Of a stretch of 64,000 bases of DNA, positions 54,383-62,078 are shown one piece after another. Source of the stretch: an uncultured Curvibacter sp. (lineage in GTDB: Bacteria > Pseudomonadota > Gammaproteobacteria > Burkholderiales > Burkholderiaceae_C); the NCBI GenBank assembly GCA_903828535.1, contig CAIKMN010000022.1, positions 110,854 through 174,853 of the forward strand, given 5' to 3'. A program made the position numbers and the translations under genes. Within the stretch, counting starts at the first letter, position 1. Each line of letters starts with the position of its first letter. The notes under the pieces are model-generated. The model was given only the letters and a program-made list of their open reading frames with translations. It was not told the DNA's origin and did no database searches.

Positions 54383-55072
54383 TTAAAAACCGCCGGCGGC
54401 CGTGGCGACGCGGTCCACCAAGACCACTTGGTTGACATAGATGCCGGGCGTCACAATCGCCTCGGGATCCAGCGCACCCAACTCGACGACCTCGTGCACG
54501 CTGGCGACGGTCCAGGCGCAGGCGGTAGCCATGGCAGGGCCAAAATTGCGCGCCGCCATTCTGTAAGTCAAGTTACCCCAGCGGTCACCACTTTCCGCTT
54601 TGATGAGCGCCAGATCACCCTGAATGGGCTGTTCCAACACATACATCTTGCCGTTAATTTCCCGCACCTCTTTGCCTTTGGCCAACTCAGTGCCGTAACC
54701 CGTGGGGCAGAAAAACGCCCCAATGCCCGCACCGGCTGCGCGAATGCGCTCCACCAAATTACCTTGTGGTACCAACTCCAGTTCAATCTGCCCACTGCGG
54801 TAAAGCCCATCAAAGACATAGCTGTCGGCTTGGCGTGGGTAACTGCAGATGACCTTGCGTACCCGCCCCGCTTTGAGCAAGGCGGCGACGCCATGCTCCG
54901 CGTTACCCGCGTTGTTGTTGACCAGAGTCAGGTCCTTAGCGCCTTGTGCCAACAACCCATCGATCAAAGCTTCAGGAATGCCTGCGGTCCCGAAACCCCC
55001 AATCATGACCGTGTCGCCGTCTTTGACGCTTTGCAATGATTCAGCGATTGAATTGGCAATTTTGTTGATCAT
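54383..55072 (-). CDS. pcaI: 3-oxoacid (probably 3-oxoadipate) CoA-transferase subunit A
   Basis: A 229-residue alpha subunit of the class I CoA-transferase. The glycine-rich CoA-binding loop G-G-F-G-T-A-G-I-P lies near residues 25-33, then T-L-V-N-N-N-A-G and the conserved E-L-E-L-V-P-Q-G-[NT]-L-x-E-R-I-R-A-A-G-A-G-I motif. F-x-x-P-T-G-[YV]-G-T follows. It matches PcaI more closely than AtoD in this region. Together with subunit B it activates 3-oxoadipate for thiolytic cleavage. It lies 46 bases after the dioxygenase gene and 30 before subunit B. Confidence 0.88.
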   Translation of the reverse strand: MINKIANSIAESLQSVKDGDTVMIGGFGTAGIPEALIDGLLAQGAKDLTLVNNNAGNAEHGVAALLKAGRVRKVICSYPRQADSYVFDGLYRSGQIELELVPQGNLVERIRAAGAGIGAFFCPTGYGTELAKGKEVREINGKMYVLEQPIQGDLALIKAESGDRWGNLTYRMAARNFGPAMATACAWTVASVHEVVELGALDPEAIVTPGIYVNQVVLVDRVATAAGGF

Positions 55073-55118
55073 TTGTGATGCTCAGGCTCGCGGTTCAAAA
55101 AGGGGGGGATGAACGGGG

Positions 55119-55964
55119 TCAAATGGGGTTGAGGACAAAATCAAAATGCAAATGCGTGGTGGCCCCGCCCTCCTTAGCATCGGGCTCTTGTTTGACCCAA
55201 GCAGCCACCAGCGATTGCCGGACGCCAAACACCGCGTCTGAATCGAGGTAGGTATCGCCATCGCGAAACACGTGCGTGATGAGCGTTTCATAACCAGGGG
55301 CTTTGATCATGAAGTGTAAATGCGCAGGACGCCAAGGGTGGCGCCCCGTGGCGTGCAACAAGTCACCGACCGGACCATCGGTCGGTATCGGATAGGCCTC
55401 GGCCACGATGGTTTTAAAGTAATAACGCCCCTGTGCATCGGCCTTCATCTTGGCGCGCGCTTGGGCTTGTTGAAGTTCGGGTTTTTGCACGTCGTAAAAG
55501 CCATCGGCGTCTGCTTGCCATACATGAATCTGGGCATGGGGAATGACCTCCCCTGAGGGGCCTTTGATCTGACCTTCTACCCAGCAGGGTTCGCCGGGCG
55601 CGCCATTGGCCGCGTCGCCACCCAAAGCAATTTCAGGCTCGTTCTCCACATAAAAAGGACCAAACACCGTGGCTTCGGTGCAGCCTGGCGGTTTGTCGTT
55701 GTTCAAGGCCACGGTCAACATGGACAGACCCAATACATCGCTGAGCAAAATAAATTCTTGACGTTTGTCGTCGCATTTTTGACCGACCGCGGTCAGGTAT
55801 TGAATCGCCTGCATCAGTTCGTCCTCGGTCAGCGCCACCTCGCGGGCAAAATCGTGCAAGTGGTTCACCAAACTGGAGAGCACCACTTTCAGGCGGGGGT
55901 TGGTATCGGGGTGAATGCGGTCCAGCACGGCTTGCGTGATGGTGTTTTGATTCAAGTTACGCAT
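55119..55964 (-). CDS. Intradiol ring-cleavage dioxygenase, probable hydroxyquinol 1,2-dioxygenase
   Basis: A 281-residue non-heme Fe(III) intradiol dioxygenase. The iron ligands are visible: Y157 (D-G-F-Y-D-V-Q), Y191 (A-Y-P-I-P-T-D-G-P), H215 and H217 (R-P-A-H-L-H-F). The N-terminal helical dimerisation part contains L-L-S-D-V-L-G-L-S-M-L, followed by A-T-V-F-G-P-F-Y-V, forms seen in hydroxyquinol/chlorocatechol-type enzymes rather than protocatechuate dioxygenases. It would open 1,2,4-trihydroxybenzene to maleylacetate. Catechol 1,2-dioxygenase is possible, but no muconate cycloisomerase is present while maleylacetate reductase is, which favours hydroxyquinol. ATG 55964 begins the family N-terminus. 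Confidence 0.88.
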   Translation of the reverse strand: MRNLNQNTITQAVLDRIHPDTNPRLKVVLSSLVNHLHDFAREVALTEDELMQAIQYLTAVGQKCDDKRQEFILLSDVLGLSMLTVALNNDKPPGCTEATVFGPFYVENEPEIALGGDAANGAPGEPCWVEGQIKGPSGEVIPHAQIHVWQADADGFYDVQKPELQQAQARAKMKADAQGRYYFKTIVAEAYPIPTDGPVGDLLHATGRHPWRPAHLHFMIKAPGYETLITHVFRDGDTYLDSDAVFGVRQSLVAAWVKQEPDAKEGGATTHLHFDFVLNPI

Positions 55965-55986
55965 GACGACGCATCCAGTTTGAAGA

Positions 55987-56316
55987 TCAAGGTTCAACGG
56001 CAAAATCGACCATGGCACGTGCTTGGCGCATGGGCCCCATCAAGCCTTTAATGGCCAAGTGTTCGGGCATTTGGTTGTAGGACTTTAGAGCCTGTAGCGA
56101 CTCAAATTTCATGTAGAGGCCCAAGTCCCAAGCGCCTTCAGACTTTAATTGATTTGCCCCCACTGACATCGAGATCAGTCCCGGTACTTGGCCCAACAAG
56201 CCCTGAAAGGCAGCCAAAACTTCTTGGGCCTGGGCTGACTTCTCGAGCTCATTGGCGCCGTTCAGTTGCCAAATCACCAAGTGAATCCAAGCCGGAGGTT
56301 CAGTGGGGTTGATCAT
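55987..56316 (-). CDS. Small Dabb-like (stress-responsive alpha/beta-barrel) protein
   Basis: A 109-residue protein of the dimeric alpha/beta-barrel superfamily, closest by eye to Dabb domains: H-L-V-I-W-Q-L near the N-terminus, V-P-G-L-I-S-M-S-V-G-A-N-Q near residue 50, and the W-D-L-G-L-Y-M-K-F-E-S-L-Q-A-L-K-S-Y-N segment near 75. Fold relatives include small monooxygenases, EthD-like proteins and polyketide cyclases. The role here is unknown, but its place between the importer and the dioxygenase suggests it acts on an intermediate. ATG 56316 is chosen because the fold starts there. Its start overlaps the livM-like gene by 17 bases, indicating coupled translation. Confidence 0.75.
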   Translation of the reverse strand: MINPTEPPAWIHLVIWQLNGANELEKSAQAQEVLAAFQGLLGQVPGLISMSVGANQLKSEGAWDLGLYMKFESLQALKSYNQMPEHLAIKGLMGPMRQARAMVDFAVEP

Positions 56317-57310
56317 GGAATTCAATCCTGCGTTGTGTGGGGAAAAGTGCCCAGCCCCATCGTTGCTGCACATAACCCCATAAACCTTGTTTGAAATAGA
56401 TGGTTGTGACGATGGCCAAGAAGCCGAGTCCCAGTAAATACCAAGAGCCATAGTCGCTGAAGAATTTACTTAATAACCAAAATATCAAGGTACCTACAAG
56501 GGGCCCCTCAAGGGTGCCTGTGCCCCCAATCACCACCATGAAGATCGCGAAGGCGGTCCAGTTCACGCTAAACGCTGCTTCCGGGCTGATGCGCAAATTC
56601 CCTACAAAATAAAGCGCCCCCGCAACCCCCGCCCCGAAAGCCGCGACCGCATAAACCGCGAGCTTCATTCGCCCGACCGCAATGCCTTGCGATTCGGCAG
56701 CGACTTCATTGTCCCGAATCGCCAACAAAGCCAGGCCCCTTTTGCTGCGCAAAAAGAAATACACCAAAGCCAAGGAACCCACCACGCACAACAAGGCAAT
56801 CCAATAGGTGGTGGATTCTCGAGTGAATTTGTCAATACCCCTCAACGCTGTCAAGGTGGTACCCGAGCCACCACCCACGGCAGGGATGTTCGCCAAAGTC
56901 AAGCGAAAAACCTCTGCAATGACCCAAGTGCCAATTGCAAAGTAGCCGCCTTGCAAGCGAAATGCCACTTTGGAAACGGGTACGGACACCAAAGCGGCCA
57001 CCAAACCACTGAGGGGAATGGCCCAAAACGGGTTGAAGTCGTAAAAATTCCCTAAGCTCAACATGGTGTAAGCGCCCAAGCCCAAGAAGGCCTGCTGACC
57101 TATCGAGACCATGCCGCCATAGCCTGCCAAAAGGTTCCACATCAGGGCAAAAATGAAGTGGCAACCGATCTCAACAAAATCATGCAGCCAGCTGGACTCT
57201 CCCCAAAAGGGCAGCGAGATCGCCACGATCACCAACAAGGCTATGCCCGACCAAGTCAAGGCAAAACCCACACCCGATTGCCCCTGTTTGACGCTGAATT
57301 GGTTTGTCAT
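56300..57310 (-). CDS. LIV-family ABC permease (LivM type) of the aromatic operon
   Basis: A 336-residue inner-membrane permease of the LivM family, with about nine hydrophobic segments and the coupling motif R-D-N-E-V-A-A-E-S-Q-G-I near residue 190. It is a paralogue of the permease at 14584-15540, with different loops. Its ATG overlaps the livH-like stop by four bases, and its own 3' end overlaps the Dabb-like gene. Given its neighbours, it probably moves an aromatic acid or aldehyde rather than an amino acid (inference). Confidence 0.88.
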   Translation of the reverse strand: MTNQFSVKQGQSGVGFALTWSGIALLVIVAISLPFWGESSWLHDFVEIGCHFIFALMWNLLAGYGGMVSIGQQAFLGLGAYTMLSLGNFYDFNPFWAIPLSGLVAALVSVPVSKVAFRLQGGYFAIGTWVIAEVFRLTLANIPAVGGGSGTTLTALRGIDKFTRESTTYWIALLCVVGSLALVYFFLRSKRGLALLAIRDNEVAAESQGIAVGRMKLAVYAVAAFGAGVAGALYFVGNLRISPEAAFSVNWTAFAIFMVVIGGTGTLEGPLVGTLIFWLLSKFFSDYGSWYLLGLGFLAIVTTIYFKQGLWGYVQQRWGWALFPTQRRIEFHDQPH

Positions 57311-58158
57311 TTAGTTTTAGGAAATAAGCCTTGTGGCTTGAGCACCAACAAGGTCAGAAACACCAAATGGCCGCACCAAATGCCCCAGCCTGGATCCCAG
57401 CGAAAGCCCAATTGTTGGGTCATCCCCAGCAACAGGCCCCCAGCCAAGGTTCCCCAGAAACTGCCCATGCCGCCCATGATCACGGCCTCAAAAGAAAACA
57501 GCAACAACATCGGACCATCCGCTGGCGACACGGTGGTGCGCATGCCTTGAAGCACACCGGCAAGTGCCACGAGTAAAAAAGCCAAGCCAGTGGCTTGGGC
57601 GTAAACGGTTTTTGAATTCAGACCCATCAAGGAAGCGATTTCAGGGTCGTCAGAAACGGCTCTGAAGGCGCGCCCCATCGCCGTGCTGCTAAACAACCAC
57701 TGCAAAAACAAAGTCGCACACAGGGCCAGCCCCAAGATCAAGACGGGCAAAACGCCGACAGACAAGTCGCCCCGCAAATTCAAACTCAGGGTGTTCAAGC
57801 CACCCGAATCAATCGAACGCGGATCGGCTGAGAAAATTTCAAGTAACGCATTTTGAATGACGATGGACATGCCAAAAGTCACCACCAAAGAAGGCACTGG
57901 GTCTTTTCCCAAAGTCTGGTTCAAGACCGTTTTTTGCAAGCCATAACCCACCAGCCAAGCCATCGGCAACACCAAGAGAGCCGATAGCCATGGACTCAAG
58001 CCACAAGCCATGGCGCCCAAGGCGCCAAACGCACCCAGAATGATGAAGTCACCATGCGCCGTATTCGTCAGACGCATCACCCCGAACATGAGCGAGAGGC
58101 CGAGGGCAAAAAGGGCATACAGGGAGCCCAACAGAATGCCTTGAATGAGAATGTCCAT
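57307..58158 (-). CDS. LIV-family ABC permease (LivH type) of the aromatic operon
   Basis: A 283-residue LivH-type permease. Conserved features are G-I-L-L-G-S-L-Y-A-L-F-A-L-G-L-S, N-T-A-H-G-D-F, R-A-F-R-A-V-S-D-D-P-E near residue 170, and G-G-M-G-S-F-W-G-T-L near 235. It forms the channel with the adjacent LivM-type subunit. Five bases separate it from the upstream ATPase gene and four bases overlap the downstream permease gene. Confidence 0.88.
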   Translation of the reverse strand: MDILIQGILLGSLYALFALGLSLMFGVMRLTNTAHGDFIILGAFGALGAMACGLSPWLSALLVLPMAWLVGYGLQKTVLNQTLGKDPVPSLVVTFGMSIVIQNALLEIFSADPRSIDSGGLNTLSLNLRGDLSVGVLPVLILGLALCATLFLQWLFSSTAMGRAFRAVSDDPEIASLMGLNSKTVYAQATGLAFLLVALAGVLQGMRTTVSPADGPMLLLFSFEAVIMGGMGSFWGTLAGGLLLGMTQQLGFRWDPGWGIWCGHLVFLTLLVLKPQGLFPKTK

Positions 58159-58163
58159 GAGAC

Positions 58164-58868
58164 TTAAATTCCAAAATAGGCTTGGCTAATTTGATCGCGG
58201 GTCAAGGCCACAGAGGGCCCTTGCAAAGTCACGCGGCCTTCTTGAAAGCAATACAGACGGGTCGACATTTTTTGCGCCAGGCTCACATCTTGTTCAACGA
58301 TGACCACGCCCATGCCTTCTGCACAAATTTGCGGCAATGCCTGGTAAATTTCACGAATCACAATCGGGGCCAAGCCGAGTGAAAGTTCGTCACAGAGCAA
58401 CACCTCGGGGTTGCTCATCAGGGCCCGACCAATCGCCACCATTTGTTGTTGCCCGCCCGATAAAGACGTGGCGGGTAAATGTCGTTTCTCCTTGAGAATG
58501 GGAAACAGCGCTTGCACGCGCGCTAAATTCCAAGGCCCTGAGCGCTGAGCCTGTGCGCCCAGCAAGAGGTTTTCTTCCACGGACAACGAGGGAAAAAGTC
58601 GGCGACCTTCTGGCACCAAAGCCAACCCCAGCCGCACAATCTGATGGGCGGGTTGGCCGCCAATGGCTTGGCCCCGCCAAAGAACTTCATTGGGGTTGGC
58701 CTTCACCAAACCGGTCAGGGCCTTCAAAAAGGTGGACTTGCCGGCGCCATTCGCCCCGATGATGGCAACCACCTCGGACTCGGACAATTCAAAGTCAATG
58801 CCAAACAACGCTTGGGCATCACCGTAAAACGCCTTCAACGCCTGTGTGGTCAAAATGGGGGCCGTCAT
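58164..58868 (-). CDS. LIV-family ABC ATPase (LivF type) of the aromatic operon
   Basis: A 234-residue ATPase with canonical Walker A G-A-N-G-A-G-K-S, signature L-S-G-G-Q-Q-Q, Walker B V-L-L-C-D-E-L-S and the LivF-type V-I-V-E-Q-D-V H-loop region. In contrast to the LivF at 17705-18421, its P-loop lysine is intact. The ATG at 58868 shares its first base with the TGA of the upstream LivG-type gene; a GTG three bases earlier is an alternative. Confidence 0.88.
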   Translation of the reverse strand: MTAPILTTQALKAFYGDAQALFGIDFELSESEVVAIIGANGAGKSTFLKALTGLVKANPNEVLWRGQAIGGQPAHQIVRLGLALVPEGRRLFPSLSVEENLLLGAQAQRSGPWNLARVQALFPILKEKRHLPATSLSGGQQQMVAIGRALMSNPEVLLCDELSLGLAPIVIREIYQALPQICAEGMGVVIVEQDVSLAQKMSTRLYCFQEGRVTLQGPSVALTRDQISQAYFGI

Positions 58869-59635
58869 CACACTTCCAAACCCATATAAACCCGCTGAAC
58901 ATCTGGGTTGTTCATGACGGCTTGCGGTTCACCTTCTGCCAAGGCTTGCCCAAAATTAATCACAAACAACCGGTCTGCAACGGCCAGCAAAGCATGCACC
59001 ACATGCTCTATCCAAATCATCGTCGTGCCTTGCAATTTGATGCGCTTGAGCTCGTCCACCAAGGCTTTCGCCTCATGCTCCGTCAGGCCTCCGGCTATTT
59101 CATCGAGAAGCAAAATTTGAGGCCTGGTTGCCAAGGCCCTGGCTAATTCCAAACGCTTGCGGTTCAACAAGGTCAAGCTTCCGGCACGTTGGTTGGCAAA
59201 CGATTTCAAGCCGGTTTGAATCAACACTTGAGCGGCGGTATCCCAAGCCTGCTCTTCCGCTTCCTCTGCACCAAAACACGCGGCGGTCACCAGGTTTTCG
59301 AAAACGGTTAAGTTGCCAAAGGGTTGTGGCACTTGGTAACTGCGGCCGATGCCCAAGCGGCAACGCGCATGCGGTGCCAAGGCCGTGATGTCATTGCCTC
59401 GATAAACAATGCAGCCTTGGTCAACCCCCACGTCTCCCGTGATGAGGTTGAACAAAGTCGTCTTACCTGCGCCATTGGGCCCCAAAATACCCAAGGTCTC
59501 ACCGGCATGAACAGAGAACGAAATTTGGTCCGTGACCTTCAAAGCCCCATACGACTTGCTCACTGAATCCAGCCTCAGCAAAGCAGTGCCTTGGTCAGAG
59601 GCCTTAGAAGCTGACGTTGATGTGAGGGTCGACAT
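58868..59635 (-). CDS. LIV-family ABC ATPase (LivG type) of the aromatic operon
   Basis: A 255-residue ATPase. Walker A is G-P-N-G-A-G-K-T-T, the signature is the degenerate L-T-L-L-N-R-K-R form seen in LivG proteins, Walker B is I-L-L-L-D-E-I-A-G, and the H-loop is I-E-H-V-V-H. An unusually Ser/Thr-rich N-terminal stretch (residues 2-16) precedes the domain. It heterodimerises with the LivF-type ATPase. It lies 28 bases after the receptor gene. Confidence 0.88.
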   Translation of the reverse strand: MSTLTSTSASKASDQGTALLRLDSVSKSYGALKVTDQISFSVHAGETLGILGPNGAGKTTLFNLITGDVGVDQGCIVYRGNDITALAPHARCRLGIGRSYQVPQPFGNLTVFENLVTAACFGAEEAEEQAWDTAAQVLIQTGLKSFANQRAGSLTLLNRKRLELARALATRPQILLLDEIAGGLTEHEAKALVDELKRIKLQGTTMIWIEHVVHALLAVADRLFVINFGQALAEGEPQAVMNNPDVQRVYMGLEV

Positions 59636-59663
59636 GGGCGCTTAGAAGGTCACGCAAGTTCAA

Positions 59664-60917
59664 TCACATCAACTTCAAACTGCCGCCCACGGGGATGTTC
59701 TTGGCAGTTTCGTCATTCACGATGGTCAGTTCATAAGGGTATTTTTTGCCCTTGTGCCATTGGCCCAAAACCAAGGGGGTCTTGCTGACGTTCTTGAATG
59801 GACCTTGGCCATTCCAAGCCACAGGACCCACCACTGTATCGAGTTTGGTGGCGACGACAGCGTCTCGCACATCGTTGGCCTTAGTGGACTTGCTGCGTTG
59901 AAGTGCATCTGCGGCGACTTCAAACAAGGCATGGGCAAAACCAATCGGCTGGGTCCACTGCTTTTTGGTGGTTGTTTCGTAGGCTTCAGCCAAGGCCTTG
60001 GCACTTTGCTTGGTCAGGCTGGAGTTGAAGGGGTGCGAAGGGCTCCACCACACTTCGGTAGAAAGGCCATCACCCAAATCACCCAAGGCCTCAATCGCAC
60101 CGGGGAACAGCAAGGCCTTGCCCAAAGTAATGACCTTGGGTTTGAAACCTTGTTGTTTGGCTTGGGTCAAGAAGGTCTTGGCGTCGGGTGGAATGACCAC
60201 GCCAGTGACGATTTCCACATTGTCCTTTTTGAAGGCGGCAATTTGAGCTGAGAAATCTTGTGTGCCCGTTTGGAAGCGACCTGGGTCGGTCAATGAAAAA
60301 CCCATGCCAGCGAGTGGCTTGGGGAAGCCCAACTCTTTGTCGCCCCATGCGTTGCCGTCACCGTCATTGGGGAATAGCCCGCCCACTTTTTTATTGGTGC
60401 TGACCGATTTCCAGCCATTGGTGAAGTTGGCAATCACGTCTTCCAGACCCCAGAAGATGTGGTAGGTGTATTTAAAGCCTGTTGCGGGGTTGCCCTTGCG
60501 ACCAAAGAACCAAGGTTGCCAAGGCACCACGCTGGAAATGCAAGGCACTTCATTGAGTTCGCAAACGTCGCTGACGGGATTGGCCGTTTCGGGTGTCCCT
60601 GCAGTGAGCACCAATGCCACCTTGTCTTTCAACACCAAATCACTCGCCACTTCACCGGCCCGGTTGGGGTTGGATTGGCTGTCTTTCAAAATGATTTGCA
60701 CCGCGTGCTTCTTGCCCCCGATGACGATGCCGTCTTTGAAGGCGCCAGTCATTTGTTCAATGACCCATTTATCGGCTTCACCAAAAGGGGCCAAGGGCCC
60801 TGTTTGGGGCGATACGAAACCGATCTTTACCGTGTCTGCCGCCCAGGCCAAAGGCACCGCGCCCACTGCGGTTGCCGCCACCAAACCTTGGGTAAATTGT
60901 CGACGTGAAATGCTCAT
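59664..60917 (-). CDS. LIV-type ABC substrate-binding protein with a Tat-like signal
   Basis: A 417-residue periplasmic receptor of the Peripla_BP_6 family. The signal (residues 1-26) starts with S-R-R-Q-F-T-Q followed by a moderate hydrophobic stretch and A-W-A, matching a twin-arginine signal; the mature part begins V-K-I-G-F-V-S-P-Q-T-G-P-L. Tat export would imply folding in the cytoplasm before transport. It feeds the LIV-type importer encoded immediately downstream. Its place between maleylacetate reductase and the importer genes points to an aromatic ligand, which is inference. Confidence 0.88.
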   Translation of the reverse strand: MSISRRQFTQGLVAATAVGAVPLAWAADTVKIGFVSPQTGPLAPFGEADKWVIEQMTGAFKDGIVIGGKKHAVQIILKDSQSNPNRAGEVASDLVLKDKVALVLTAGTPETANPVSDVCELNEVPCISSVVPWQPWFFGRKGNPATGFKYTYHIFWGLEDVIANFTNGWKSVSTNKKVGGLFPNDGDGNAWGDKELGFPKPLAGMGFSLTDPGRFQTGTQDFSAQIAAFKKDNVEIVTGVVIPPDAKTFLTQAKQQGFKPKVITLGKALLFPGAIEALGDLGDGLSTEVWWSPSHPFNSSLTKQSAKALAEAYETTTKKQWTQPIGFAHALFEVAADALQRSKSTKANDVRDAVVATKLDTVVGPVAWNGQGPFKNVSKTPLVLGQWHKGKKYPYELTIVNDETAKNIPVGGSLKLM

Positions 60918-60953
60918 AAAAGTCTCCTTTTGTATTGACCGAAAAAATCACAT

Positions 60954-62054
60954 TCAAACTGTGGGCCGTCTGCCCTCGAAAGCATCTTGCAGCAATGCCT
61001 GCAAGGACTCACGCTCCAGTGGGCGTGGGTTCGGGTATTGGTTCTGCAAAGCCAAATCGAGCGCATGCGCTAAATCAGCTTGGGTCAGTCCCAAAGATTG
61101 GAGAGAAGTCGGCGCGCCGTTGTCGGCGGCCAAATCAAAAAGGCCTTGTGCCGCACTGGCAGCGTTCATTGAGTTGGGTGTTTTCGCATGACCCAAAGCA
61201 CGCGCCACACGCGCCATGGCCTCAGGGGCAAAGGCTTGGTTGTAGGCCACGGCATGCGGTAAGACGATGGTGTGGGTTTCGGCGTGGGGCAAGTTGAAAG
61301 TCCCCCCCAAGGTATGGCATAGCTTGTGGTGCAAACCCATGCCCACATGGCCCAACACAGAACCACAAAGCCACGCACCATAAAGCGCCTGGCTGCGTGC
61401 CTCCAAATCTTTGACGTTCTTGCGCAACACCGGCAAGGCCTTGGCCAGGGCCGCAATCCCCTCCTCTGCCATCAGGCTGTTGACGGGGTTCGCATCCGGC
61501 GCATAGAGCCCTTCCACTGCGTGGGCGATGGCATTGATGCCACTCGTGATAGAAAGCCCCGCAGGCAAGGACAGTGTGAGTTCAGGATCATAGATCACCG
61601 TGCGCGGCAGCACTTTGGGATCACGGCCGGTTTTCTTCAGGCCCGCCTCGGTGACGCCATAAATGGGCGTCATTTCAGAGCCCGCATAAGTGGTTGGAAT
61701 GGCCAAGATGGGCAGGCCCGACGCCAAGGCGATGGCTTTGCCCAAACCCGTGGTGCTCCCCCCACCAAGGGTGATGGCACCATCGGCGCCGCATTCTTGC
61801 GCCAAAGCCCGGGCCTCTCGGACGGTTTCGATGGGGACGTGCATGACCGCTTTGTCAAAAATTCCTGCAACCGCAACGGCGGAAGAGTCTGCCAGCAATG
61901 ACACCACTTGATCGGTCAAAGAACGCTGCTCCGGGGTGCACAAAATCAAGGCCCTTCTGATCCCCAATGCAGCCGCTTCCTTTGCCACATCGCGCAAGCG
62001 ACCAGCGCCGAATACGACACGGCCGGGCAAAGGGGAGTAGATAAATGATTTCAT
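60954..62054 (-). CDS. Maleylacetate reductase (iron-containing alcohol dehydrogenase superfamily)
   Basis: A 366-residue NAD(P)H-dependent enzyme that reduces maleylacetate to 3-oxoadipate. F-G-A-G-[RT]-L lies near residue 18, the nucleotide-binding G-G-G-S-T-T-G-L-G-K-A near 95, and P-T-T-Y-A-G-S-E-M-T-P near 119. The metal/substrate region has H-A-V-E-G-L-Y-A and G-L-H-H-K-L-C-H-T-L-G-G, forms diagnostic for maleylacetate reductases within the Fe-ADH superfamily. ATG 62054 is preferred over a TTG four codons upstream. It supplies the second step after ring cleavage by the dioxygenase of the same operon. Confidence 0.93.
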   Translation of the reverse strand: MKSFIYSPLPGRVVFGAGRLRDVAKEAAALGIRRALILCTPEQRSLTDQVVSLLADSSAVAVAGIFDKAVMHVPIETVREARALAQECGADGAITLGGGSTTGLGKAIALASGLPILAIPTTYAGSEMTPIYGVTEAGLKKTGRDPKVLPRTVIYDPELTLSLPAGLSITSGINAIAHAVEGLYAPDANPVNSLMAEEGIAALAKALPVLRKNVKDLEARSQALYGAWLCGSVLGHVGMGLHHKLCHTLGGTFNLPHAETHTIVLPHAVAYNQAFAPEAMARVARALGHAKTPNSMNAASAAQGLFDLAADNGAPTSLQSLGLTQADLAHALDLALQNQYPNPRPLERESLQALLQDAFEGRRPTV

Positions 62055-62078
62055 GGCGTGCAGCAATCCAAGACGGCT

